DNA of 28,397 bases from the NCBI RefSeq assembly GCF_949282365.1, contig NZ_CASDOY010000024.1, forward strand, positions 1 to 28,397, read 5' to 3'. A model generated the notes under the pieces. The model worked only from the letters and a program-made list of their open reading frames with translations, did not search any database and had not been told where the DNA came from. The position numbers were made by a program, and so were the translations under genes. Source of the DNA: an uncultured Desulfovibrio sp. (GTDB lineage Bacteria > Desulfobacterota > Desulfovibrionia > Desulfovibrionales > Desulfovibrionaceae). This document shows positions 7,889 through 17,695 of this stretch, piece after piece (within the stretch, counting starts at the first letter, position 1; the number at the start of each line of letters is the position of its first letter).

Positions 7889-8641
7889 ATGAGCACCCTT
7901 GATACCACCACTCCCACCGCGCTGGTTACCGGCGGTTCCCGCGGCATCGGCCGCGCCGTTGCCCTGACCCTGGCCCGTGACGGCTATCAGGTCGTCCTGA
8001 CCTATGTGAGCCGCCCCGAAGAAGCCGACAGGACCGTGGCGGAGATCGAGGCCGCCGGCGGGCGCGCCCTGGCCCTGCCCCTCAACGTGGGCGACGGCGA
8101 AGCCGTGGCCGCCTTTTTTGCCGAGCACATCAAGGGCAAGGTCAATCTGGCCGTGCTGGTCAACAATGCCGGCATCACCAAGGACGGTTTCCTGGTCCGC
8201 ATGAAGGACGAGGACTTTGACCGCGTCATCACCATCAATCTGCGCGGGGCCTTCATCTGCACCCGCGAAGCCGCCAAGATCATGACTAAGGCCCGTCACG
8301 GCCGCATCGTGAACATCTCGTCCGTGGTGGGCCAGATGGGCAATGCCGGCCAGGCCAACTATAGCGCCGCCAAGGCCGGCCTGCTGGGCCTGACCAAATC
8401 CTGCGCCAAGGAACTGGCCGCGCGCCAGATCACGGTCAACGCCGTGGCGCCCGGCTTTATCGAAACCGACATGACCGCCGCCCTGGGCGACGATGTGCGC
8501 GCCTCCTACGAGGCGGCCATCCCGCTGAAGCGCATGGGCACCGCCCAGGAGATCGCCGACGCCGTGGCCTTCCTGGCTTCGGACAAGGCGGCCTACATCA
8601 CCGGCCAGGTACTGGCCGTCAACGGCGGCATGTACTGCTAA
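7889..8641 (+). CDS. fabG: 3-oxoacyl-ACP reductase FabG
   Basis: The protein has 250 aa, a classical short-chain dehydrogenase. It reduces 3-oxoacyl-ACP with NADPH in the elongation cycle. It shows the cofactor loop TGGSRGIG (14-21), NNAG (92-95), the catalytic set Asn117, Ser145, Tyr158 and Lys162 in Y-S-A-A-K, and the P-G-F-I-x-T-D-M segment after the active site. GAGG at 7878-7881 lies before ATG 7889. It has its own promoter and is followed 64 bases later by acpP. The position between fabH and acpP makes the FabG role, rather than another reductase, very likely. Confidence 0.96.
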   Translation: MSTLDTTTPTALVTGGSRGIGRAVALTLARDGYQVVLTYVSRPEEADRTVAEIEAAGGRALALPLNVGDGEAVAAFFAEHIKGKVNLAVLVNNAGITKDGFLVRMKDEDFDRVITINLRGAFICTREAAKIMTKARHGRIVNISSVVGQMGNAGQANYSAAKAGLLGLTKSCAKELAARQITVNAVAPGFIETDMTAALGDDVRASYEAAIPLKRMGTAQEIADAVAFLASDKAAYITGQVLAVNGGMYC

Positions 8642-8705
8642 TACCGCGGCCGCACCTGCTGCCGCTCCCGCTACCGGAAAACACAAAGCGAGTTGGAGGA
8701 TAACC

Positions 8706-8942
8706 ATGTCTGAAGTTGCAGCCAAAGTGACCAAAATCATCGTGGACCAGCTGGGTGTGAGCGCCGAAGAAGTGAAGCCCGAAGCTTCCTTCGTGGAAGA
8801 CCTGGGCGCTGACTCCCTGGACCTGACCGAACTGATCATGGCCATGGAAGAAGAATTCGACATCGAGATCGCCGATGACGACGCCCAGAAGATCCTGAAG
8901 GTGCAGGACGCCATCAGCTACATCGAAAGCAAGCAGGGCTAG
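8706..8942 (+). CDS. acpP: Acyl carrier protein
   Basis: The protein has 78 aa and is strongly acidic. Ser37 in G-A-D-S-L-D-L is the phosphopantetheine attachment site. The four-helix ACP pattern is intact, from V-x-K-I-I-V-D-Q-L through F-D-I-E-I to the terminal helix. A strong GGAGG precedes ATG 8706. The codons are highly biased, fitting high expression. A terminator lies 28 bases after the stop, so fabG-acpP can form a short separate transcript. Confidence 0.98.
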   Translation: MSEVAAKVTKIIVDQLGVSAEEVKPEASFVEDLGADSLDLTELIMAMEEEFDIEIADDDAQKILKVQDAISYIESKQG

Positions 8943-8970
8943 CTGCCCTGTCCTGCCGGAAGATTTGGAA

Positions 8971-8996
8971 CGCACCGGGCTCGCCCGGTGCGTTTT
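8971..8996 (+). terminator. Intrinsic terminator between acpP and fabF
   Basis: CGCACCGGG (8971-8979) and CCCGGTGCG (8984-8992) form a 9-bp stem around CTCG, followed by TTTT. Part of the transcription probably stops here; fabF starts 67 bases later. Confidence 0.8.
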
Positions 8997-9062
8997 CCCC
9001 TTCCGGCGATCACCACGAGCATTTTTTCCAGGCAGCAGACCCCGCCTGTGCAAGGAGTATCC

Positions 9063-10310
9063 ATGAGTCGTCCGCGCGTTGTCATCACGGGCCTTTCCGC
9101 CATCACGCCCCTGGCCAATGATCTTGAAAACACCTGGAAACGCCTGCTCGCCGGCGAATCCGGCATTGGCCCCATCACTCTTTTCGATGCCACTGACTAC
9201 GACTCGCGCGTCGCCGGCGAAGTGAAAGGCTTCGTTGCCGAAGACTTCATCCCGGCCAAACAGGCCCGCCGCATGGACCGCTTCACTCAGTTCGCCGTGG
9301 TCGCCGCCAAGCAGCTGCTGGAGGATTCCGGCCTGGTCATCAATGACGACAACGCCTATGATGTGGGCGTCATCCTGGGCATCGGCCTGGGCGGTCTCAA
9401 GACCATCGAGACCTACCACGCCAAGCTGCTGCAGGGCGGCCCGGGCAAGGTCTCGCCCTTCCTGATCCCCATGCTCATCTCCAACATGGGCCCCGGCCAG
9501 ATCGCCATCCTCACCGGCGCCAAGGGCCCCAACATCGTGACCACCACGGCCTGTGCCTCGGCCATCCACGGCATCGGCACCGCCTACAGCGAGATCCTGC
9601 TGGGCCGCATCTCCACGGCCATCACCGGCGGCGTGGAAGCCACCGTGACGCCTCTGGGCGTGGCCGGCTTCACGGCCCTCAAGGCTCTGTCCACCCACTA
9701 CAACGACGATCCCGCCAGGGCCTGCCGACCCTTCGACGCGGACCGCGACGGCTTCATCATCGGTGAAGGTGCCGGCCTGCTGCAACTGGAGGAGCTGGAA
9801 CACGCCAGGGCCCGCGGCGCCAAGATCTACGCCGAGGTGGTGGGCTACGGCGCCTCCGACGACGCTTTCCACATGACCGCTCCCGCCGATTCCGGCGAAG
9901 GCATGGCCCGCGCCATGCTGCACGCCCTGCGCGACGCCGGTCTGCCCCCTGAGGCCATCGGGCACATCAACGCCCACGCCACCTCCACCCAGCTCAACGA
10001 CAAGGCCGAGACCAAGGGCATCAAGCTGGCCTTCGGCGACCACGCCTCCAAAATCAAGATCTCTGCCACCAAGTCCATGACCGGTCACCTGCTGGGTGCC
10101 GCGGGCGGTGTGGAGACCGTGTTCACCGCCATGGCCCTGCACACCGGTTGGCTGCCCGGCACCATCAATCTGGAAACTCCCGATCCCAACTGCGATCTGG
10201 ACTACATGGCCGGCGGTTCCGCCCATATCCCCTGTGAATACGCCATGTGCAACTCCTTCGGTTTTGGCGGCACCAATGCCAGCCTGATTCTGAAGAAGTG
10301 GAACGACTAG
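9063..10310 (+). CDS. fabF: 3-oxoacyl-ACP synthase II (KAS II)
   Basis: The protein has 415 aa. It elongates acyl-ACP by condensation with malonyl-ACP. The active-site Cys164 lies in T-T-A-C-A-S-A, and the two histidines are His305 in N-A-H-A-T-S-T and His342 in T-G-H-L-L-G-A-A, giving the Cys-His-His triad of KAS I/II. ATG 9063 is preceded by AAGGAG. The frame is open further upstream but without homologous sequence. The gene follows the acpP terminator; no strong separate promoter is visible in the 66 bases between, so expression may rely on readthrough. glyA follows after 22 bases. Confidence 0.97.
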   Translation: MSRPRVVITGLSAITPLANDLENTWKRLLAGESGIGPITLFDATDYDSRVAGEVKGFVAEDFIPAKQARRMDRFTQFAVVAAKQLLEDSGLVINDDNAYDVGVILGIGLGGLKTIETYHAKLLQGGPGKVSPFLIPMLISNMGPGQIAILTGAKGPNIVTTTACASAIHGIGTAYSEILLGRISTAITGGVEATVTPLGVAGFTALKALSTHYNDDPARACRPFDADRDGFIIGEGAGLLQLEELEHARARGAKIYAEVVGYGASDDAFHMTAPADSGEGMARAMLHALRDAGLPPEAIGHINAHATSTQLNDKAETKGIKLAFGDHASKIKISATKSMTGHLLGAAGGVETVFTAMALHTGWLPGTINLETPDPNCDLDYMAGGSAHIPCEYAMCNSFGFGGTNASLILKKWND

Positions 10311-10332
10311 CCCCCAAAGGAAGAGCCGTAGA

Positions 10333-11571
<1,239 letters not shown>

Positions 11572-11591
11572 GGGACGACCCGGGAACACAG

Positions 11592-11623
11592 GCGGCCGCC
11601 GTTCTGCACGGCGGCCGCTTTTT
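11592..11623 (+). terminator. Intrinsic terminator after glyA
   Basis: GCGGCCGCCGT (11592-11602) pairs perfectly with ACGGCGGCCGC (11608-11618) around a 5-base loop and is followed by TTTTT. Confidence 0.88.
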
Positions 11624-11681
11624 CGTCTGTTGCCCCGGCGCGCCCGTCCCGCAGGCCCGCCGTGCCGGCCCTTGCCCGACA

Positions 11682-11702
11682 GGCCGCCTCCGGCGGCCTT
11701 TT
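11682..11702 (+). terminator. Second, weaker terminator-like hairpin after glyA
   Basis: GGCCGCC (11682-11688), a 3-base loop, GGCGGCC (11692-11698) and TTTT. It could back up the first terminator. Confidence 0.5.
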
Positions 11703-11730
11703 CCGTCCGCGGCCTCCGTTGCCGGCGGGC

Positions 11731-11759
11731 TTGGCTTTTGCTCCGGCTGCGTGTAAGGT
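11731..11759 (+). promoter_or_regulatory. Probable promoter for the dCMP deaminase-rib-nusB-leuS operon
   Basis: TTGGCT (11731-11736), a 17-base spacer and TAAGGT (11754-11759) lie after the glyA terminators and upstream of ATG 11788. The -10 match is partial. It resembles the TTGACA-N17-TAAGAA promoter before yceD in form. Confidence 0.4.
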
Positions 11760-11787
11760 AGTCCAACTTTTTATTGCGAGTACTGTC

Positions 11788-12267
11788 ATGCAACGAATGC
11801 CCTGGCCCGAATATTTCATGAGCATCACCTATCTGGTGCGCGAACGCTCCACCTGCCTGCGCCGCAAGGTGGGCGCCATCGCCGTCAAGGACAGGCATAT
11901 CCTGGCCACGGGCTACAACGGTGCGCCCTCCGGCGTGCGCCACTGTCTGGAGACCGGCTGCCTGCGCGAGCAGATGGGCATCCCCTCCGGGCAGCGCCAC
12001 GAGATCTGCCGGGGGCTGCACGCGGAGCAGAACGTCATCATCCAGGCCGCCGTCCACGGAGTGAGCATCGCCGGTGCCGAGCTCTACTGCACCACCTTCC
12101 CCTGCGCCATGTGCAGCAAGATGCTCATCAACTGCGGCATCCGGCACATCTGGTACGGCGAACACTATCCCGACGAACTGGGCCTTGCCATGCTCAGCGA
12201 AGCGGGCGTGACCTTTGAACAGCTCCCCTTCTCGCCTGACATGCTCAAAGGATCGCAGCATGCCTGA
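11788..12267 (+). CDS. dCMP deaminase (ComEB-like cytidine/deoxycytidylate deaminase)
   Basis: The protein has 159 aa. It deaminates dCMP to dUMP for thymidylate synthesis. The zinc site is complete: H-A-E at 78-80 and P-C-A-M-C at 105-109. S-T-C-L-R-R-K-V-G-A-I and T-G-Y-N-G-A-P-S-G (41-49) are typical of dCMP deaminases. I used ATG 11788; ATG 11797 is possible, and neither has a strong ribosome site. The last 8 bases overlap ribD, which begins with a related deaminase fold. It probably heads the riboflavin operon. Confidence 0.9.
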   Translation: MQRMPWPEYFMSITYLVRERSTCLRRKVGAIAVKDRHILATGYNGAPSGVRHCLETGCLREQMGIPSGQRHEICRGLHAEQNVIIQAAVHGVSIAGAELYCTTFPCAMCSKMLINCGIRHIWYGEHYPDELGLAMLSEAGVTFEQLPFSPDMLKGSQHA

Positions 12268-13402
12268 CAGTATTTTTGCCCCCTTCATGCACGAGGCCCT
12301 GGCCCTGGCCGAGAACGGCCGCTGGACGGCCTGTCCCAATCCCACGGTGGGCGCGGTGCTGGTGCGCGACGGCAAGGTGGTGGCACGCGGCTGGCATCAT
12401 GCCGCCGGCCAGCCCCATGCCGAGGTGGAATGTCTGCGCGACGCGCAGCGCCAGGGCATCGACCCCGCCCAGTGCACCCTGGTGGTCACGCTGGAGCCCT
12501 GCAACCACTACGGCAAGACCCCGCCCTGCAGCGAGGCCGTGCTGGCCGCGGGCATCAGGCGGGTGGTCATCGGCCTTTATGACCCCACCCCCAAGGCGGC
12601 GGGCGGCGCGCAGCGTCTGCGCGAGGCCGGCGTGGAGGTCATCGGCCCGGTCTGCGAGCAGGAATGCCGCGACCAGGTGGCGGATTTCCTGGCCTGGCAG
12701 CAGGGCCGCCCCTATGTGATCCTCAAGATGGCCGCCACCGTGGACGGCCGCATCGCCACCCGTACCGGGCATTCCCGCTGGGTCAGCAGCGAAGGCTCCC
12801 GCGCGCAGGTGCACCGTCTGCGCGCCGGTATCGGCCGCGCCGGCGGGGCCGTGCTGGTAGGGGGCGGCACTTTCCGGGCCGACAATCCCAGCCTCACGGC
12901 CCGCATTCCCGGCGAGGAGATCGCGCACCAGCCTCTGGCCTGCGTGCTGACCTCGCGCCTGCCCAGCCCCGCGGCGGACATCCATCTGCTCAAGGAGCGC
13001 CCCGGCCAGGCCGTCTTCCTCTGCTCGCCAGCGGCCGCGGCCTCCACGGCCGCCCACGCCCTGCGCCAGATGGGCGTGCGCGTGCTGGCCCTGGGCCCCG
13101 GACAGCGCGGTTGTCCCGATTTCCAGGCCATGTTCCACATGCTCCATGAAGAACTGCACTGCCCCTATGTGCTTTGCGAGGGCGGCGGCCATCTGGCCCT
13201 TTCCCTGCTGGAAGCGGGCTTTGCCGACGAATTCCTGCTGCACCTGGCCCCGCGCATCCTGGGCGACAACGAGGCCGCACCCCTGTTCGACGGCCGCAGC
13301 CCCCTCACCATGGCCGAGGCCCTGGAGCTGCGCGTTTGCCGCACCTCCCTCTGTGACGGCGACGTGCACCTGCAGCTGCGCCCGGCCATTCCTCAGGAGT
13401 AG
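12260..13402 (+). CDS. ribD: Bifunctional riboflavin deaminase/reductase RibD
   Basis: The protein has 380 aa and two domains. The N-terminal deaminase (1-145) has H53-A-E55 and the zinc cysteines Cys81 and Cys90 in P-C-N-H-Y-G-K-T-P-P-C. The C-terminal reductase (from about 150) starts R-P-Y-V-I-L-K-M-A and carries T-x-D-G-R-I-A (160-166). Together they turn the GTP cyclohydrolase II product into 5-amino-6-ribitylamino-uracil phosphate. ATG 12260 overlaps the previous gene by 8 bases, and AAAGGA at 12247-12252 serves as ribosome site. The stop is 3 bases before ribE. No FMN riboswitch is visible upstream. Confidence 0.95.
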   Translation: MPDSIFAPFMHEALALAENGRWTACPNPTVGAVLVRDGKVVARGWHHAAGQPHAEVECLRDAQRQGIDPAQCTLVVTLEPCNHYGKTPPCSEAVLAAGIRRVVIGLYDPTPKAAGGAQRLREAGVEVIGPVCEQECRDQVADFLAWQQGRPYVILKMAATVDGRIATRTGHSRWVSSEGSRAQVHRLRAGIGRAGGAVLVGGGTFRADNPSLTARIPGEEIAHQPLACVLTSRLPSPAADIHLLKERPGQAVFLCSPAAAASTAAHALRQMGVRVLALGPGQRGCPDFQAMFHMLHEELHCPYVLCEGGGHLALSLLEAGFADEFLLHLAPRILGDNEAAPLFDGRSPLTMAEALELRVCRTSLCDGDVHLQLRPAIPQE

Positions 13403-13405
13403 ACC

Positions 13406-14068
13406 ATGTTCACCGGCATCATCCAGGGACAGGGCGAGATCGTGGGTCTGCGCCGCAGCGGCCAGGAATGCCGCATGGAAGTGCGCCCCCTCTTTCCCCT
13501 GGAAAACATCGTGGACGGCGAGTCCATCGCCCATAACGGGGCCTGCCTGTCCGTGGAGCGCCACACCGGCGCCACCTTCACCGTCTATGCCTCGGGCGAG
13601 AGTCTGTCCCGCACCACCCTGGGCGACCTGCGCAAGGGCGATCTGGTCAATCTGGAACGGGCCCTGGCCCTGGGCGACCGCCTGGGCGGGCATCTGGTCA
13701 GCGGCCATGTGGACTGCGTGGCCACGGTGCGTTCCGTGGAGCAGGCCGGGTCCTCCCTGCGCTGCACCCTGACCTTCCCGCCCGCGCTGGCCGCGGAGGT
13801 CATCGAAAAGGGCTCCGTCACCCTGGACGGCATCAGCCTGACCATCAATGCCTGCGGCAAGGATTTCCTGACCGTCAACATCATTCCGGACACCCAGAAG
13901 CGGACCACCATGCTGCACTGGCGTCCGGGCAGCCGCGTGAACATGGAAACGGACCTGATCGGCAAGTATGTGCGCCGCATCATGCAGTGCCAGGCCGGCG
14001 AGCCCGCCGCGCCGCAAAAGAGCAGCGGCATCAACAAGGAATTTTTACTGCAAAACGGTTTCCTTTAG
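13406..14068 (+). CDS. ribE: Riboflavin synthase, alpha chain
   Basis: The protein has 220 aa, two tandem lumazine-binding domains (about 1-97 and 98-195). It dismutates two 6,7-dimethyl-8-ribityllumazine molecules into riboflavin. M-F-T-G-I-I at the N-terminus, G-x-C-L-S-V in domain 1, S-G-H-V-D (108-112), and V-T-L-D-G-I-S-L-T-I in domain 2 identify it. Domain 1 reads I-A-H-N-G where many homologues have A-V-N-G, a small oddity. It begins 3 bases after ribD, and ribH follows 9 bases after its stop with no ribBA between. Confidence 0.94.
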   Translation: MFTGIIQGQGEIVGLRRSGQECRMEVRPLFPLENIVDGESIAHNGACLSVERHTGATFTVYASGESLSRTTLGDLRKGDLVNLERALALGDRLGGHLVSGHVDCVATVRSVEQAGSSLRCTLTFPPALAAEVIEKGSVTLDGISLTINACGKDFLTVNIIPDTQKRTTMLHWRPGSRVNMETDLIGKYVRRIMQCQAGEPAAPQKSSGINKEFLLQNGFL

Positions 14069-14077
14069 GAGCAGACC

Positions 14078-14548
14078 ATGAGCAATCCCACTACCATTTC
14101 CGGCATGCTTGATGCCAAAGGCCTCAAGATCGCCATCGTGGCCACCCGTTTCAACGATTTCATCGTGGACCGCCTGACCGGCGGCGCCCTGGACTATCTG
14201 GAACGCCACGGCCTGGATCCCAAAAACATCACCATCGTGCGCATCCCCGGCGCTTTCGAGATGCCCCTGGTCTGCCAGAAGCTGGCCGACGGCGGCAAGT
14301 ATGACGGCATCGTGGCCCTGGGCGCCGTGATCCGCGGCGCCACCCCGCACTTCGACTATGTGTGCAACGAAGCCAGCAAGGGCATCGCCCAGGTGATGCT
14401 GCAGTACAAGACCCCCATCGGTTTCGGCCTGCTGACCTGCGACAGCATCGAGCAGGCCATCGAGCGCGCCGGCTCCAAGGGCGGCAACAAGGGCGTGGAA
14501 GCTGCCGCCGCCATGCTGGAAACCATCCGCGTGCTGGAGCAGCTGTAG
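14078..14548 (+). CDS. ribH: 6,7-dimethyl-8-ribityllumazine synthase
   Basis: The protein has 156 aa. It condenses the RibD-derived pyrimidine with dihydroxybutanone phosphate. The ligand-binding residues Phe25-Asn26 (R-F-N), P-G-A-F-E-M-P (57-63) and G-A-V-I-R-G-A-T-P-H (82-91, with the conserved His91) are all present. AGGAG lies before ATG 14078. Members form large pentamer-based shells with riboflavin synthase inside. nusB follows 3 bases after the stop. Confidence 0.97.
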   Translation: MSNPTTISGMLDAKGLKIAIVATRFNDFIVDRLTGGALDYLERHGLDPKNITIVRIPGAFEMPLVCQKLADGGKYDGIVALGAVIRGATPHFDYVCNEASKGIAQVMLQYKTPIGFGLLTCDSIEQAIERAGSKGGNKGVEAAAAMLETIRVLEQL

Positions 14549-14551
14549 TCC

Positions 14552-15028
14552 ATGAGCAAGGGTAAATCCGCCAGCCGCCGGGGCGAACGCGCCCAGGCTT
14601 TTCAGGTCCTGTACGGTCTGTCCTTCGCCGACGCCACCTCGCTGGAAGACGTGCGCCGCGCCTTCGTGCAGTCGCCCGACCATCAGGAGAGCGACGGTGG
14701 CGAGGATCCCTCGGGCTTCGCCTGGGATCTGGTCCAGGGCGTATGGGCCAAACGTGACGAGCTGGATGCGACCATCAGCCGCTTTTCGCGCAACTGGCGC
14801 GTGGACCGCATGGGGCGTGTGGAACTGACCCTGCTGCGTCTGGCCATGTACGAGCTGCTGTACCGCCAGGACGTGCCCGGCAAGGTCGCCATCAACGAGG
14901 CCCTGGAGCTGACCCGCCAGTTCGGCGAGGACAACGCCACCAGTTTTGTCAACGGTATTCTGGACGCCGCCGCCAAGGCTCTGGAAAAAGGCTCCCTCTC
15001 CGCCGGAGAGGACGCCGCCACCAATTAA
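14552..15028 (+). CDS. nusB: Transcription antitermination factor NusB
   Basis: The protein has 158 aa, an all-helical RNA-binding protein that acts with NusE at boxA sites in rRNA operons. S-R-R-G-E-R-A-Q-A-F-Q-V-L-Y (8-21) at the N-terminus, M-G-R-V-E-L-T-L-L-R-L-A-M-Y-E-L (in the middle) and V-A-I-N-E-A-L-E-L-T-R-Q-F, then F-V-N-G-I-L-D, are typical. The ribH-nusB pair is a widely conserved neighbourhood. leuS follows after 14 bases. Confidence 0.95.
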   Translation: MSKGKSASRRGERAQAFQVLYGLSFADATSLEDVRRAFVQSPDHQESDGGEDPSGFAWDLVQGVWAKRDELDATISRFSRNWRVDRMGRVELTLLRLAMYELLYRQDVPGKVAINEALELTRQFGEDNATSFVNGILDAAAKALEKGSLSAGEDAATN

Positions 15029-15042
15029 AAGCGGACAAGGTC

Positions 15043-17556
15043 ATGACGCAAGATCGTTATTCCCCGCAGGACATCGAACAGAAATGGCAGGAACGCTGGC
15101 AGCAGCAGGATGCCTTCGCCTGCGATCACCACAGCGACAAGCCCAAGTATTATGTGCTGGAAATGTTCCCCTACCCCTCGGGCAACATCCACATGGGCCA
15201 TGTGCGCAACTATTCCATCGGCGACGTGGTGGCCCGCTGCAAGCGCATGCAGGGCTTCAACGTGCTGCATCCCATGGGCTGGGACGCCTTCGGCCTGCCT
15301 GCGGAAAATGCCGCCATCAAGCACAATACCCATCCGGCCAAATGGACCTATGCCAACATAGACAACATGCGCGCCCAGCTGCGCCGTCTGGGCTATTCCT
15401 ATGACTGGTCCCGCGAAGTGGCCACCTGCCGCCCCGAATACTACCGCTGGGAGCAGAGCTTCTTCCTGCGCCTCATGGAAAAGGGCCTGGTCTACCGCAA
15501 GAAGGCCCCCCAGAACTGGTGCCCCTCCTGCCATACCGTGCTGGCCAACGAACAGGTCATCGACGGCCTGTGCTGGCGCTGCGACAGCCATGTGGAACAG
15601 AAGGACCTGACCCAGTGGTTCCTGCGCATCACCGCCTATGGTGACGAGCTGTTGCAGGACCTGCAGAAGCTGGAAGGCGGCTGGCCCGACCGCGTGCTCT
15701 CCATGCAGCGCAACTGGATCGGCAAATCCACCGGTGCGGCCATCCGCTTCGGCCTGCCCGAGCCCCTGGACGGCACGGATCATGTGGAAGTCTTCACCAC
15801 CCGCCCCGATACCGTCTTCGGCGTGACCTTCCTGACCCTGGCCCCCGAGCATCCGCTGGTGGAAAAGCTCATCGCAGGCTACGACAAGGCCGACGAGGTG
15901 CGCGCCTTCGTGACCCGCATCCGCAACATGGACCGTCTGGAACGCCAGTCCGACAATCTGGAGAAGGAAGGCATCTTCACCGGCGCCCATGTGATCCATC
16001 CCCTCACCGGCCGGCAGGTGCCGGTCTGGCTGGGCAACTTCGTCCTGGCCGACTACGGCACCGGCGCCGTCATGGGCGTGCCCGCCCACGACCAGCGCGA
16101 CTTCGAGTTCGCCCGCAAGTACGGCCTGCCCATCAAGGTGGTCATCAGCCCCGAAAGCGAGACCCTGGACCCCGCCGGCATGGAAGCGGCCTTCACCGCC
16201 GAGGGCGTGATGGTCAACTCCGGCCGCTTCGACGGCATGGCCAATACCGACGGCAAGAAGGCCGTGGCCGAACATCTGGAACAGGAAGGCAAGGGCAAGG
16301 CCACCACCCAGTTCCGCCTGCGCGACTGGAACATCTCGCGCCAGCGCTACTGGGGCGCGCCCATCCCGGTCATCTACTGCGACAAGTGCGGCGTGGTGCC
16401 CGCAAAGGAAGAGAACCTGCCCGTGCTCCTGCCCCTGGACGCCAAGGTGCGCGAGGACGGCCGCTCGCCCCTGCCCGAGACGGACTCCTTCGTGCGCTGC
16501 ACCTGCCCCGTCTGCGGCGGCGAGGCCCGGCGCGAGACCGATACCCTGGACACCTTCGTGGAGTCCTCCTGGTACTTCGCCCGCTATACCGGCGCCCGCA
16601 ATACCGAAAGCGCCTTCGACATGGACGCCCTCAAATACTGGCTGCCCGTGGACCAGTACATCGGCGGCGTGGAACACGCCATCCTGCATCTGCTCTACGC
16701 CCGCTTCTTCACCAAGGTCCTGCGCGACCTGGGCTTCTATCCCGAAGGTCTGGACGAGCCCTTCACCAACCTGCTCACCCAGGGCATGGTGCTCAAGGAC
16801 GGCAGCAAGATGTCCAAGTCCAAGGGCAATGTGGTGGATCCCACGGCCATGATCGACAAATACGGCGCAGACACCGTGCGCCTGTTCTGTCTTTTCGCCG
16901 CGCCGCCGGAACGCGACTTCGACTGGTCCGACAGCGGCATCGAAGGTTCCTCGCGCTTCCTGCACCGCGTCTGGCGCCTGTTCATGGACGAATCCGCGCG
17001 CCTGTCCGCGGTCAAAGCCTGCGGCGCTGCCGCCGAAGACGTGACCACGCCCGAAGCCCGCGACCTGCGCCGCCGCGAACACCTGACGGTCAAGAAGGTC
17101 ACCGAGGACATGGGCAACCGCTTCCAGTTCAACACCGCCATCTCCGCGGTCATGGAACTGGTCAACGCCATGTACCTGTCCCGCGAGAAGCTGGGCAAAA
17201 ACGACGCCGAGAACCGCGTCTTCTCCTCGGCCATGGCCACGGTGCTGACCCTGCTCTCGCCCATCACCCCGCATCTGTGCGAGGAACTGTGGCAGCGCAT
17301 GGGCCACGGATCTTCCCTGCAGGAAGAAGCCTGGCCCGTGTATGAGGAAAGCGCCCTGGTGCAGGATACCGTCACCATCGCCCTGCAGGTCAACGGCAAG
17401 CTGCGCGGCACCATCGAAGTGCCCGCCGGCGCCGACAAGGCCCGGATGGAAGAAGTGGCCCTGGCCGATGCCGCCGTGCAGCGCCATACCAGCGGCCTGA
17501 CCGTGCGCAAGGTGGTGGTCGTGCCCGGCAAGCTGGTCAACGTGGTGGCCAACTAG
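15043..17556 (+). CDS. leuS: Leucyl-tRNA synthetase
   Basis: The protein has 837 aa, a class I synthetase of usual bacterial length. The HIGH motif is H-M-G-H at 50-53, following M-F-P-Y-P-S-G. The KMSKS motif is at 589-593. The CP1 editing domain is present with T-T-R-P-D-T-V-F-G (about 250-258) and G-T-G-A-V-M-G-V-P-A-H-D (about 340-351). Two Cys pairs occur in the insertion near residue 160 and two near 447-490. The AAGG before ATG 15043 is a modest ribosome site. It ends the operon at a very strong hairpin. Confidence 0.98.
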   Translation: MTQDRYSPQDIEQKWQERWQQQDAFACDHHSDKPKYYVLEMFPYPSGNIHMGHVRNYSIGDVVARCKRMQGFNVLHPMGWDAFGLPAENAAIKHNTHPAKWTYANIDNMRAQLRRLGYSYDWSREVATCRPEYYRWEQSFFLRLMEKGLVYRKKAPQNWCPSCHTVLANEQVIDGLCWRCDSHVEQKDLTQWFLRITAYGDELLQDLQKLEGGWPDRVLSMQRNWIGKSTGAAIRFGLPEPLDGTDHVEVFTTRPDTVFGVTFLTLAPEHPLVEKLIAGYDKADEVRAFVTRIRNMDRLERQSDNLEKEGIFTGAHVIHPLTGRQVPVWLGNFVLADYGTGAVMGVPAHDQRDFEFARKYGLPIKVVISPESETLDPAGMEAAFTAEGVMVNSGRFDGMANTDGKKAVAEHLEQEGKGKATTQFRLRDWNISRQRYWGAPIPVIYCDKCGVVPAKEENLPVLLPLDAKVREDGRSPLPETDSFVRCTCPVCGGEARRETDTLDTFVESSWYFARYTGARNTESAFDMDALKYWLPVDQYIGGVEHAILHLLYARFFTKVLRDLGFYPEGLDEPFTNLLTQGMVLKDGSKMSKSKGNVVDPTAMIDKYGADTVRLFCLFAAPPERDFDWSDSGIEGSSRFLHRVWRLFMDESARLSAVKACGAAAEDVTTPEARDLRRREHLTVKKVTEDMGNRFQFNTAISAVMELVNAMYLSREKLGKNDAENRVFSSAMATVLTLLSPITPHLCEELWQRMGHGSSLQEEAWPVYEESALVQDTVTIALQVNGKLRGTIEVPAGADKARMEEVALADAAVQRHTSGLTVRKVVVVPGKLVNVVAN

Positions 17557-17610
17557 GACGCCCCGGCGGGCCGCGCCGCGCGCTCCCGCCGAGGATCATG
17601 CATCGACGAC

Positions 17611-17665
17611 CGCGGGGAAAGGAGACCTTCGGGCCGTACGGCCTGTCTTCTTTCCCCGCGTTTTT
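17611..17665 (+). terminator. Strong intrinsic terminator between leuS and holA
   Basis: A 16-bp stem (17611-17626 with 17645-17660, one G-T wobble; outer part CGCGGGGAAAG/CTTTCCCCGCG) encloses a smaller palindrome GGCCGTACGGCC. TTTTT follows at 17661-17665. It lies only about 30 bases before the holA start. Confidence 0.9.
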
Positions 17666-17695
17666 GCCTTCTTTCCCTGCCCGCCGAGGAGCCGT

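Noticed and set aside
15025..17487. An 820-codon open frame antisense to leuS (and similar long antisense frames opposite lon, plsX-fabH, fabF, glyA and ribD)
   Set aside because: They mirror highly conserved genes in GC-rich DNA, where the codon pattern keeps one antisense frame open. Composition is His/Gly/Gln/Val-rich and no family motif appears.
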